17,610 nucleotides of DNA from JBMOLK01 sp049325575 (GTDB lineage Bacteria > Bacillota > Clostridia > Acetivibrionales > Acetivibrionaceae). The translations under genes and the position numbers were made by a program. Where the stretch lies: positions 1-17,610 of the forward strand of contig JBMOLK010000078.1 in assembly GCA_049325575.1 (NCBI GenBank), written 5' to 3'. A model generated the notes under the pieces. That model did not search any database and was not told the origin of the DNA. It saw nothing but the letters and a program-made list of their open reading frames with translations. Below are positions 1-6,419 of this stretch, piece after piece. Each line of letters starts with the position of its first letter. The stretch's first letter is position 1.

Positions 1-699
1 TTCTCCATCCGGGCAAATGCCTTCCGGAACAGTTATACATGAATCATACCTACACTTCTCTAAAGGAGTAATCTCAGGGTTATCAAGGGTCAATCCCAAT
101 ATTACAGTATCCTTATTCATAATATCACGGGTCTTAGCCCATCTAAAAAGCCTTCCGTAAGACTTCTCAATCTTAGTACTTTTATATACCTTTGATAAGC
201 CAACATTTCTAATATACGCAATATTAAAATCAGGAAGTTCAATTACTTTTACATTTTTAAAATATTCCGCTTTATTTTCCCTTGGTTCGGGAAGAACTTC
301 CACTCTTTTTAATATGCAAACTTCCTTATCCTTATCTCTTTTAGCTTTGATAAACTTACTTGCACTAACACCATATTTTGACTTAAAGGATCTGGCAAAA
401 TCAGATTGTGCTGAAAATCCACAGTCGAGTGCTATATCTGTTATTGACAGATTTGGACTATAAAGCAGCTTTCGTGCAGCCAAAGCAAGCCTCATACTTT
501 TTACATACTCCTGAACGGTCTCTCCAACAATAGAATGGAATATTCTATGAAAATGAAAAGGAGAAAATCCTGCAACATTTGCCAGTGTATGTAGAGGAAG
601 CTTGGTACCTAAGTTGTTTTCTATGTATTCCAGTACTTTATTTATCCTTTCAAGGTATTCCTTCTGGCATTTGCTGTTTACACCGATGTTTCCATCCAT
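1..699 (-). CDS. AraC-family regulator with GyrI-like ligand domain (C-terminus cut by window edge)
   Basis: Read directly from the minus strand; 233 codons are visible and the frame is open to base 1. Residues about 15-112 form a two-helix-turn-helix AraC domain; the second HTH contains LSITDIALDCGFSAQSDFAR and the first contains HTLANVAGFSPFHFHRIF. Residues about 145-233 look like the start of a GyrI-like (SOUL/Rob-type) effector domain, including IELPDFNIAYIRNVG. Family members of this design are about 280-300 aa, so roughly 55 residues should lie beyond the left edge. GyrI-like domains bind small hydrophobic or cationic compounds, so a drug or stress sensor acting on DNA in the cytoplasm is likely; the ligand is unknown. 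The ATG at 699 is preceded by a modest GGAG about 11 nt upstream. The gene is divergent from the sigma factor gene and 440 bp from it. No target gene is visible in the window. Confidence 0.85.
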   Translation of the reverse strand, partial: MDGNIGVNSKCQKEYLERINKVLEYIENNLGTKLPLHTLANVAGFSPFHFHRIFHSIVGETVQEYVKSMRLALAARKLLYSPNLSITDIALDCGFSAQSDFARSFKSKYGVSASKFIKAKRDKDKEVCILKRVEVLPEPRENKAEYFKNVKVIELPDFNIAYIRNVGLSKVYKSTKIEKSYGRLFRWAKTRDIMNKDTVILGLTLDNPEITPLEKCRYDSCITVPEGICPDGE

Positions 700-725
700 T
701 ATAACTCTCACTCCATCTTGATTTT

Positions 726-753
726 CTCATATGAACCTGATAGGTTATGTTAA
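726..753 (-). promoter_or_regulatory. Putative promoter of the AraC/GyrI gene with an inverted repeat in the spacer
   Basis: On the minus strand TTAACA (753-748) is followed after 16 nt by TATGAG (731-726). The spacer holds the inverted repeat AACCT-ATC-AGGTT (746-734). The predicted start of transcription is near 720, leaving about 20 nt to the ATG with room for the GGAG. An inverted repeat between -35 and -10 suggests autoregulation. The hexamers are only moderate matches. Confidence 0.4.
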
Positions 754-1124
754 ATTCATAAAAGCGTTACCTAAGTTTTTTACTTTTTAAGTTATTATAG
801 CATAAAAATCCACGGCAGTAATATAAAGGTCTTGTTAATGCTTTCTCCACAATATTTATTGAATATGATACTAGTGCCTCGTAACGTAATTCTTTTCTAG
901 AGCATGTGATGCTCAAACATAGGAAGTGCATTTTTAACATTATGAATGACTGGAAATTTGTTATGTTAAAAAGCACTAGTAAAATAAGAACACTTTGACA
1001 AAACAACAAGATTCTATAAAATGTAATAAAAGCTCCTTGCCTCATAAATTAGTTAGAGAATTTCTATAAACTTGTCACAAATATAGAACATCGATTGTTA
1101 CATATGGTGTAGGGTAACCCAAAG
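754..1124. other. Intergenic region, AT-rich, between divergent regulator and sigma factor genes
   Basis: I see no convincing gene here. Short frames on the minus strand (767-1045, 1098-1412) have no domain signature and the second overlaps the sigma factor gene. There is one compact hairpin, GAGCAT-GTG-ATGCTC (900-914), without a T-run on either side. A short repeat AACA-TCGAT-TGTT (1087-1099) sits just upstream of the sigma factor and could be part of its control region. No clear sigma-A promoter was found for the sigma factor gene; an ECF-type autoregulated promoter is possible but I could not assign one. Confidence 0.4.
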
Positions 1125-1132
1125 AAAGGAGG
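1125..1132 (+). promoter_or_regulatory. Near-perfect ribosome binding site that decides the sigma factor start
   Basis: AAAGGAGG ends one base before an ATG (1134) but exactly 7 nt before an in-frame TTG (1140). The spacing favours TTG 1140 as the real start; the ATG is too close to the Shine-Dalgarno sequence to be used efficiently. Confidence 0.65.
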
Positions 1133-1139
1133 TATGGAT

Positions 1140-1709
1140 TTGGATCCCATTGAAACTGCAGTTCAGGGAATAAAGAATGGTGATATAGTCTTTTTTGAAG
1201 TAATAATTGTAAATTTTCAACAGCAGCTGTTTCGCTATTGTTATCATATGCTTGGTAACATCCACGAGGCTGAAGATGCAGTACAAGAGTCCTTTATAAA
1301 GGCATATGAGAACATCAAGAATTATAGCAGTTCCGTATCGTTTCAAGCTTGGCTTTATAAGATTACATACAACCACTGCATAAACATAATACGACGAAAA
1401 AGGCTGGTTCAATTCTTACCTTTCCTTGAAGAAACCAGTATCGGCAGCAGCGATCTTGAAACCCGGCTGGAAGAAAACGAATTTAGTGAAGCCCTTTGCA
1501 ATGGACTTAAGAAACTTCCACCGCAGGACAGGACTATTCTAATTCTAAGGACCATCGAAGGGAAAAGCTTTAAAGAACTGGGCGTAATTCTTAACATGAA
1601 ACCTGCAACAATCCGCAAGAAATATGAGCGGTCAAAAAATAAGCTTAGAAAATTCTTAAAACAAAAAGAAGGGGGTAATGAAAGTGAAGTTTTCACAGTC
1701 AACAGATAA
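1140..1709 (+). CDS. ECF-type RNA polymerase sigma factor
   Basis: This is an extracytoplasmic-function sigma-70 factor of about 189 aa, the usual ECF size. It would direct RNA polymerase to a small regulon when its anti-sigma partner releases it. Region 2 spans about residues 25-93, with the polymerase-binding stretch NIHEAEDAVQESFIKAYENI and the -10 recognition part ending INIIRRKR. Region 4 spans about 125-178, with LPPQDRTILILRTIEGKSFK leading into the helix-turn-helix ELGVILNMKPATIRKKYERS. The start is placed at TTG 1140 from the spacing of the Shine-Dalgarno sequence; the upstream ATG at 1134 would add only two residues. Its 3' end overlaps the next gene by 32 nt, so the pair is translationally coupled. 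The stimulus is not evident. Confidence 0.9.
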   Translation: MDPIETAVQGIKNGDIVFFEVIIVNFQQQLFRYCYHMLGNIHEAEDAVQESFIKAYENIKNYSSSVSFQAWLYKITYNHCINIIRRKRLVQFLPFLEETSIGSSDLETRLEENEFSEALCNGLKKLPPQDRTILILRTIEGKSFKELGVILNMKPATIRKKYERSKNKLRKFLKQKEGGNESEVFTVNR

Positions 1710-2547
1710 TTTAAAACAACCCTTTAACAAAATCAACCTACCTCCTATCGATGTAAGAGAAAGCGTTATGACTAAAATATCCAACAAGGAGGCAAATAAA
1801 TATTATATGTTTAATAAAAAAAGAGTTTTGGTAGGAATTGTACTAATGTCCTTTCTTCTATGTACGGTCGGCTTCGCTGCGGCAAAGGTTTGGGAGCTTA
1901 AGGGTCCGGGCAACAATCCATATAGATTCATGATAGCTGACAACATTGATTCCAGCGTTTCTTCCGAACTAATTAAAGATGAGTGGAAAAACTTACAACC
2001 AGGCATGGTATTAGCTGTCTTAGAAGTAAACGATCCTTCACAGAGAATAAGTATTCATAGCAAGCCCCTAACATTACAAAGTTTGGATGCACTTAAAGAA
2101 AAGGTTGGAGACAAGTTTAAATCACCTGCCGTTTTACCTGATGGATATTCCTTTGTAGGAGCTGAAATCACCTTCAGCTTTGATAAATCAATCAGGGATC
2201 AAATGCTCGAGGAAAGCAAAAATACCGATAAGCCATTTGTCATAAAAACCTTTGAGACTACAGATAAGATAGTATCGTACAGCATTTTATATAAAAACAG
2301 GGATAAGTCCATTAGTGTAAGTTTTTATCTGGATTGGACAGGAAATGATATTTATGACTTTACTGCTAAGGATGCTGAAAAAATAAAAGTAAACAACTTT
2401 GAAGCAATATATACGAATCAAAGCGGTAGAAATGAGATTAAGTGGCTTGAAACAGGAAGCGATACCAACACACTTTTTTGCATTGGTTCCCCCTCAAGTC
2501 ATGCATCAAAGAAAGACCTCCTAAAGATGGCCGAAAGCTTGAAATAG
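1678..2547 (+). CDS. Membrane-anchored putative anti-sigma factor with DUF4367-like extracytoplasmic domain
   Basis: This 289-aa protein has a cytoplasmic head of about 48 residues containing IDVRESVMTKI, a segment typical of small clostridial and bacillar anti-sigma proteins. One membrane helix follows at about 50-70, then a roughly 215-residue outer domain. The outer part has FKSPAVLPDGYSFVGAEI (about 147-165), the pattern of DUF4367-like domains. The orientation fits a sensor outside the membrane holding the sigma factor inside. The ATG at 1678 is preceded by AGGGGGT and lies inside the sigma gene (32-nt overlap in a different frame). There is no classical zinc-binding HxxxCxxC motif in the head, so it would be a non-zinc anti-sigma factor. 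The assignment rests on gene order and architecture; the signal is unknown. Confidence 0.75.
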   Translation: MKVKFSQSTDNLKQPFNKINLPPIDVRESVMTKISNKEANKYYMFNKKRVLVGIVLMSFLLCTVGFAAAKVWELKGPGNNPYRFMIADNIDSSVSSELIKDEWKNLQPGMVLAVLEVNDPSQRISIHSKPLTLQSLDALKEKVGDKFKSPAVLPDGYSFVGAEITFSFDKSIRDQMLEESKNTDKPFVIKTFETTDKIVSYSILYKNRDKSISVSFYLDWTGNDIYDFTAKDAEKIKVNNFEAIYTNQSGRNEIKWLETGSDTNTLFCIGSPSSHASKKDLLKMAESLK

Positions 2548-2560
2548 GTATAACCGATTT

Positions 2561-2604
2561 AGAGAGGGAATTCCTCCTGAAGCAGGGACGGCTTCCCTCT
2601 TTTA
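2561..2604 (+). terminator. Hairpin terminator after the anti-sigma gene
   Basis: AGAGGGAA (2563-2570) pairs with TTCCCTCT (2593-2600), extendable by two pairs with one G-U. A small inner CCTG-AAG-CAGG hairpin lies in the loop. A short T-run (CTTTTAAT) follows on the plus strand. It lies between convergent genes (ends at 2547 and 2612) and may serve both, though the minus strand lacks a T-run. Confidence 0.6.
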
Positions 2605-2611
2605 ATAGAAT

Positions 2612-3415
2612 TTAGAATATATAGCCTAAAAATAACCCCAATCCTCCGGTAATGATTATAAATAACCATATGTGCTTTTTAGAAAAAACACTCCTAAGAG
2701 CCATTAAATGGCCGATACGGGTAGCCTGTCCGAATAAAATAAAGCCCAGCACCGCACCTAAACTTAGTCCAAGCTCATTTAACTCCTTGAGAACCGGCAG
2801 CCAGGTTCCGCCGCATGAATAGAGAGGGCCTCCCGATAGTACAAACAAGGTTTTTACAACAGTCGGGAACCTGCCTAATATATCATTATTATACATTGTA
2901 TATGAAATAAAAGTGCGCATCAAAGCAGCAATAAAGGCACCAACAAGGGTATAAAAACCAATAAATGAAAAGTGTCCCCAAAAGCGGTACAGAATCTTTC
3001 CCTTAGGACCTGACTCTTCTTTTTCGGAATTCGTCTCTTTGTTATAAGGAATAAACATACCGAAAAGTGTCCCTATTATAAAGATTAATAAAGTATAGAA
3101 AACTACAGATCCTAATCCTAAATTTATATAAATAATTATAAGTAATGTGGGGTTGGCCAATAAAGATGAGAATAAAATCGCTGAAGCACTTTTAGACGGC
3201 TTAACCAGTTTAATCATATTAATTGTTGGAATGGGTGAAATGATCCCCAATAAGGAACCAACAGCCGGATTTGAAGGACAAAAACGAATTAAATTCAATC
3301 TTTCCAGCAGGATAGCCAATAAAGAACCTATAATAAGGAATAGCCATAAAGGCTCCATTATTTCGTAGGTAGTTTCAATTATTAGAATCAAGTGTGAAAA
3401 CCAGTCCTCAATCAT
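2612..3415 (-). CDS. YraQ/ArsP-like permease (PF03773-type)
   Basis: This 267-aa integral membrane protein has about eight hydrophobic segments in two related halves. The second half carries GPLYSCGGTWLPVLKELNEL followed by GAVLGFILFGQATRIGHLMA, the conserved pattern of the UPF0718/PF03773 permeases (YraQ, ArsP). In the first half the equivalent loop reads IISPIPTINMIKLVKPSKSA and lacks the usual cysteine pair; the downstream SSLLANP fits the family pattern. Known relatives such as ArsP export organoarsenicals, but the substrate here cannot be read from sequence. The ATG at 3415 has AAAGGTGG about 9 nt upstream. It overlaps the stop of the DUF362 gene by 8 nt, so the two are translationally coupled and probably work together at the membrane. 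Confidence 0.75.
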   Translation of the reverse strand: MIEDWFSHLILIIETTYEIMEPLWLFLIIGSLLAILLERLNLIRFCPSNPAVGSLLGIISPIPTINMIKLVKPSKSASAILFSSLLANPTLLIIIYINLGLGSVVFYTLLIFIIGTLFGMFIPYNKETNSEKEESGPKGKILYRFWGHFSFIGFYTLVGAFIAALMRTFISYTMYNNDILGRFPTVVKTLFVLSGGPLYSCGGTWLPVLKELNELGLSLGAVLGFILFGQATRIGHLMALRSVFSKKHIWLFIIITGGLGLFLGYIF

Positions 3416-4772
3416 TTAATCTGCCCACCTTTACTTCATTCTCGTCCAAATAGGTATTATAGACCTTAAGGGATAGCTGGGCTGATAACAGGGATTTGTC
3501 AATAACAATTCTCCTTGTTTCCTTATCATATACTTCTTTTGCGTGACCATTAACCCAAAGCTCAATCCTTGCAATTTCGTGAGAGCTTTTTACATTAAAG
3601 CTTACCTTAAGGCCGTCATCTTCCTTTTTTTCATCTATGATTCCAATGTTTAAGGATCTGTTCTTTGGTATGGATTTGCCGTATAAGGTCTTAAAGAATT
3701 TTCTTATAATGTCTACCCGTTCACCAATTACTCTTATTCTGCCAGGGTCCGTGACTCCAAGACCTTTCTTCTCAAGCATTTTCAGGTATAATGCACTACG
3801 CGGATCAATCCCCATAACCAGACAAGCTACAGTATCAACAGCTACAGGATCTGCCCCTGCTATTACAGTCCTCATATTCATGTTACGGTCATTAACATCT
3901 ACAGGTAAAGGACCGTTTTGAGCTCCCTGCAAGCCATCAATCACTGCGAATTTAGCCGGGATCAGTGAATAGTAATCTGTAATCCATCGGCTTAGCGGAA
4001 CAGGACGGTGGTTGATAAACCCACCACGGTCATTAGGGAAGGATTCCCGTGTTATTGGATTAGGCTCTACAAGGGCCGGGTAACAACCTATGCCAATGTT
4101 CTTTACCGAACCGGTTAAAGCTATACGTCGATGGGTCTTTAGAGCTGCTATACTGATTAACACATCAGCTTCCAGTAATCTTCTGTCCACATAATAGACT
4201 CTTTTAATCAAACCATCCCTTATTTCAAAACGTTCAAGCTTATTATAATCCAGCTTGCCGTCGGTCTTTACATCTTCTTCCAACGCAATCAGGTTACTCT
4301 CCGGAATCTCCTTTATGCGGCCATATCCCATATACTGAAAAACTTTTTTTGTGGGCCGAACTGAACCTTCAATTATAAAGACATTACCGGCCCCTGAAGC
4401 CAAAGCACGTTTTACAACAGCCCTGGTTACCCTCCAGTCTACTGTAACTCCGTTTACTTCTGGTTTTAAAGTATCTTTCATGGTATCAACCAGATTTACC
4501 TTAATAATGACCGTACCACCAGGCTTAATAACATCTTGAAAGCCGCCTGCACTCTCAATGGCTTGATTCACCATCTTCTCTATATCCGCTTCGGTTAATT
4601 GGTCAGCATCTTCTTTCTCTGACTTTACCAACCCTACATTTGAAAACCTGTCTATTTTTACAATTTTGCTTGAAGCAGAAATGGGCCCAAGGGCAAATAA
4701 AAGCTGAATGATATGAACAGCAAAAACTAAGACCAGAAGAACAGGAAAAGCAATTCTGGTTTTGATTTTCAT
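3408..4772 (-). CDS. Membrane-anchored DUF362 family protein
   Basis: This 454-aa protein has an N-terminal signal or anchor helix (about 7-29) and a long DUF362 (PF04015) domain. Recognisable blocks are GGTVIIKVNLVDTMKD (about 85-100), VTRAVVKRALASGAGNVFII (115-134), ISIAALKTHRRIALTGSVKN (207-226), VIDGLQGAQNGPLP (277-290) and VIAGADPVAVDTVACLVMG (303-321). Many DUF362 proteins also carry a ferredoxin domain with CxxC clusters; this one has none. Instead its last 75 residues (about 380-450) look like a small beta-rich Ig-like domain. The anchor predicts an extracytoplasmic location. The biochemical role of the family is not established. It is preceded by a GGGGGGG Shine-Dalgarno-like run about 5 nt from the ATG and followed directly by the permease gene. 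Confidence 0.8.
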   Translation of the reverse strand: MKIKTRIAFPVLLVLVFAVHIIQLLFALGPISASSKIVKIDRFSNVGLVKSEKEDADQLTEADIEKMVNQAIESAGGFQDVIKPGGTVIIKVNLVDTMKDTLKPEVNGVTVDWRVTRAVVKRALASGAGNVFIIEGSVRPTKKVFQYMGYGRIKEIPESNLIALEEDVKTDGKLDYNKLERFEIRDGLIKRVYYVDRRLLEADVLISIAALKTHRRIALTGSVKNIGIGCYPALVEPNPITRESFPNDRGGFINHRPVPLSRWITDYYSLIPAKFAVIDGLQGAQNGPLPVDVNDRNMNMRTVIAGADPVAVDTVACLVMGIDPRSALYLKMLEKKGLGVTDPGRIRVIGERVDIIRKFFKTLYGKSIPKNRSLNIGIIDEKKEDDGLKVSFNVKSSHEIARIELWVNGHAKEVYDKETRRIVIDKSLLSAQLSLKVYNTYLDENEVKVGRLND

Positions 4773-4820
4773 ATAACCCCCCCAAAACCTGTTACTCTTA
4801 TTCTTATATCGTTCTTTTTC

Positions 4821-4850
4821 TCTATAAACTTAACCTGTGCATTTTAACAA
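4821..4850 (-). promoter_or_regulatory. Weak candidate promoter upstream of the DUF362 gene
   Basis: TTGTTA (4850-4845) and TATAGA (4826-4821) are separated by 18 nt on the minus strand, in the 102-nt gap before the DUF362 gene. Both hexamers match the sigma-A consensus at four of six positions. It could give the DUF362-permease pair independent expression. Confidence 0.3.
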
Positions 4851-4874
4851 CTGATATTTATTCAATCAAATGCT

Positions 4875-5846
4875 CTACCATCTTATTACCAAACGCTTCT
4901 TTGACAATAGTCTCTTTAAAGTTCGAAGGAACCCGTATTGTACTATATCATCAGGTTCTCTTATGGCAAGGTCAGCCATTTTCAATACACTCTCAAGTGA
5001 CTTGGCTGCAGCAATAAACCTTGATGCATGACAAAAAACCGCATCATCTATTCCAATTATTCTGCCAAGTTCTCCATCCCTTTTCCCTGCCCAGGATTGT
5101 GGAAGACTTTTCCTATTACGGCGTTTTCCATCATTTGTCCTTATTGTCTGTAAAAGATACTCCTCAGCTCTTGGATATATTACAAAAAGCACCTCCCCTT
5201 CGGTATCTATCTCATATAAGGTGTGTTCCCATTGATATGCCCTATCCAGAACAAGAAGTTCCGCCCTGGCGCGGTTATTGTATGCTTCCATTACATAACT
5301 TCTTGCCTTTAGAGTTGCAATCTTCTGATTTATTGTATTTCTAAGTACAGACGATGCAAATGTGACCGCTTCATTGAAAGCATCGTTCTCTGAAACATTG
5401 TTGTACCATGTTGGATTAAATCCTGCAATAATAGATGAAATGCACACGGTGGGTACAATGGCTTCATAGGTTCTAATACCGTTATCTGCAGCATCTATTC
5501 CTTGAATCAAAGAACTATCTACATAATAGAAAACAGAGTCAACCTCTTCCTGCTTAAGCGATGGCTCCATAAATTCAACAGCCTCCCTGCCAAATTTTCT
5601 CCAGATCAAGCCACAGGCAGCATAAGGCGTACCGTTTTGCCGGTATTCCTTTTCCATTTGATGGTGATCAAACTCTCCGTCTCCAACATCATAAATCAAA
5701 TCCATTTCTCCAAGAACTGCAGATTCCCTGGTTCTTATAACTTCTACATCAAATATCTCTTTAAGTATTGCAGTAGCCATTATCTCATCGGCATGGAATC
5801 TTCCATTGTGCGTACCGACTCTTTTAAATTGCTTCCTTGTATCGAT
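4875..5846 (-). CDS. MYG1 family (UPF0160) metal-dependent hydrolase, start codon unresolved
   Basis: MYG1-family proteins are DHH-like phosphoesterases; the mitochondrial/nuclear eukaryotic member acts as a 3'-5' RNA exonuclease, and the bacterial role is unclear. The frame contains the N-terminal metal-binding motif GTHNGRFHADEIMATAILKE. A second motif, GEFDHHQ, comes about 40 residues later, followed by NGTPYAACGLIWRKFG, IQGIDAADNGI and FNPTWY. A late block, LPQSWAGKRDGEL...GIDDAVFCHASRFIA, matches the family C-terminus. The first ATG (5780) lies after the HNGRFHADE motif and would remove a metal ligand. The frame is open back to 5960 without any ATG, GTG or TTG. I place the start at ATC 5846 because GGAAGG lies 9 nt upstream and it leaves a normal-length N-terminus (323 aa). 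This could instead be an ATG altered by a sequence error, or an ATA (5954) overlapping the upstream gene's TAG. The family call is firm; the start is not. Confidence 0.8.
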   Translation of the reverse strand: MDTRKQFKRVGTHNGRFHADEIMATAILKEIFDVEVIRTRESAVLGEMDLIYDVGDGEFDHHQMEKEYRQNGTPYAACGLIWRKFGREAVEFMEPSLKQEEVDSVFYYVDSSLIQGIDAADNGIRTYEAIVPTVCISSIIAGFNPTWYNNVSENDAFNEAVTFASSVLRNTINQKIATLKARSYVMEAYNNRARAELLVLDRAYQWEHTLYEIDTEGEVLFVIYPRAEEYLLQTIRTNDGKRRNRKSLPQSWAGKRDGELGRIIGIDDAVFCHASRFIAAAKSLESVLKMADLAIREPDDIVQYGFLRTLKRLLSKKRLVIRW

Positions 5847-5950
5847 TTTATATCGCCTTCCCTCTTTGTAATAAAGCCTCTCAAAGCTAATAAGCCTTAT
5901 CTTTATGTATTCAAGTCTTATTATTTGCTTTAAAGGAAGGTTTAATTCAG

Positions 5951-6217
5951 CTATGATCTTTTATCAGGGTTTGTACTCTCTTCAAGATATGCTAAAAATG
6001 AATATGCTTCTTCCGACGTTGTTCCGCACATTTCTTCCGACGGTTTTAGACTTAAACATATTGGCGGCCTTTCAGGCTTCCCAAACAGTTTACACCTATT
6101 ATCAGATGTAAGCTGAACACATCTCACACCGGCTGGCTTTCCTTCGGGCATCCCCGGTATTGGCGACGATATTGATATGGCAATACAGCATGCTGCACAT
6201 CCAACTCTACACTCCAT
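5951..6217 (-). CDS. YkgJ-type cysteine cluster protein
   Basis: This is a complete small protein of 88 aa with eight cysteines (positions 3, 7, 10, 11, 33, 42, 54, 64). The order CxxxCxxCC, then GKPAGVRCVQLTSDNRCKLF, then ERPPICLSLKPSEEMCG is the signature of the YkgJ/CxxCxxCC family (PF03692). The family is presumed to bind zinc or an iron-sulfur cluster; its function is not known. The ATG at 6217 has GGGGAG 8 nt upstream. It is the first gene of the minus-strand group running through MYG1, DUF362 and the permease. Its TAG lies 104 bp before the assigned MYG1 start. Confidence 0.8.
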   Translation of the reverse strand: MECRVGCAACCIAISISSPIPGMPEGKPAGVRCVQLTSDNRCKLFGKPERPPICLSLKPSEEMCGTTSEEAYSFLAYLEESTNPDKRS

Positions 6218-6299
6218 CAGGTTAACTCCCCGTATTCAATGATTTTTATTTAAATTATCATATTAGCCCCTTATTTTCAATACCTATTCAAGTACAAAA

Positions 6300-6326
6300 T
6301 TGACCTAATCCTGCCACTAATATAAA
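6300..6326 (+). promoter_or_regulatory. Candidate promoter for the esterase gene
   Basis: TTGACC (6300-6305) is followed after 15 nt by TATAAA (6321-6326). The hexamers are good but the spacer is short. A second TATAAAA run lies at 6367, so the true -10 may be further downstream. Confidence 0.4.
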
Positions 6327-6388
6327 AAATACCTGTTTAAATACTCACAAGACGGCAAATCATAGGTATAAAAAAATACTGGTGGCAG
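6311..6388. repeat. Inverted heptamers flanking a repeated AT-rich box upstream of the esterase
   Basis: CTGCCAC (6311-6317) is matched by its inverse GTGGCAG (6382-6388). Just inside each arm lies a direct repeat, TATAAAAAATAC (6321-6332) and TATAAAAAAATAC (6367-6379). The arrangement could be an operator spanning the promoter, or chance in an AT-rich spacer. Confidence 0.35.
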
Positions 6389-6419
6389 AAATCATATAAA
6401 TGAAAGCTGGTGCTCTGTT

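Noticed and set aside
900..914. GAGCAT-GTG-ATGCTC hairpin as a terminator
   Set aside because: There is no T-run on either strand and no gene ending next to it; the stem is only 6 bp.
767..1045. A 92-codon minus-strand frame in the gap before the sigma factor
   Set aside because: It has no plausible Shine-Dalgarno sequence and no domain pattern, and its hydrophobic, Leu/Ile/Phe-rich composition is what AT-rich noncoding DNA gives.
1098..1412. A 104-codon minus-strand frame overlapping the sigma factor gene
   Set aside because: It lies largely antisense to a clear ECF sigma gene and shows no family features.
5951..5970. Programmed -1 frameshift fusing the YkgJ protein to MYG1
   Set aside because: The run GATAAAAGATC lacks a proper slippery heptamer; slipping would pair the lysine tRNA with TAA. 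The YkgJ protein is also a normal complete length.
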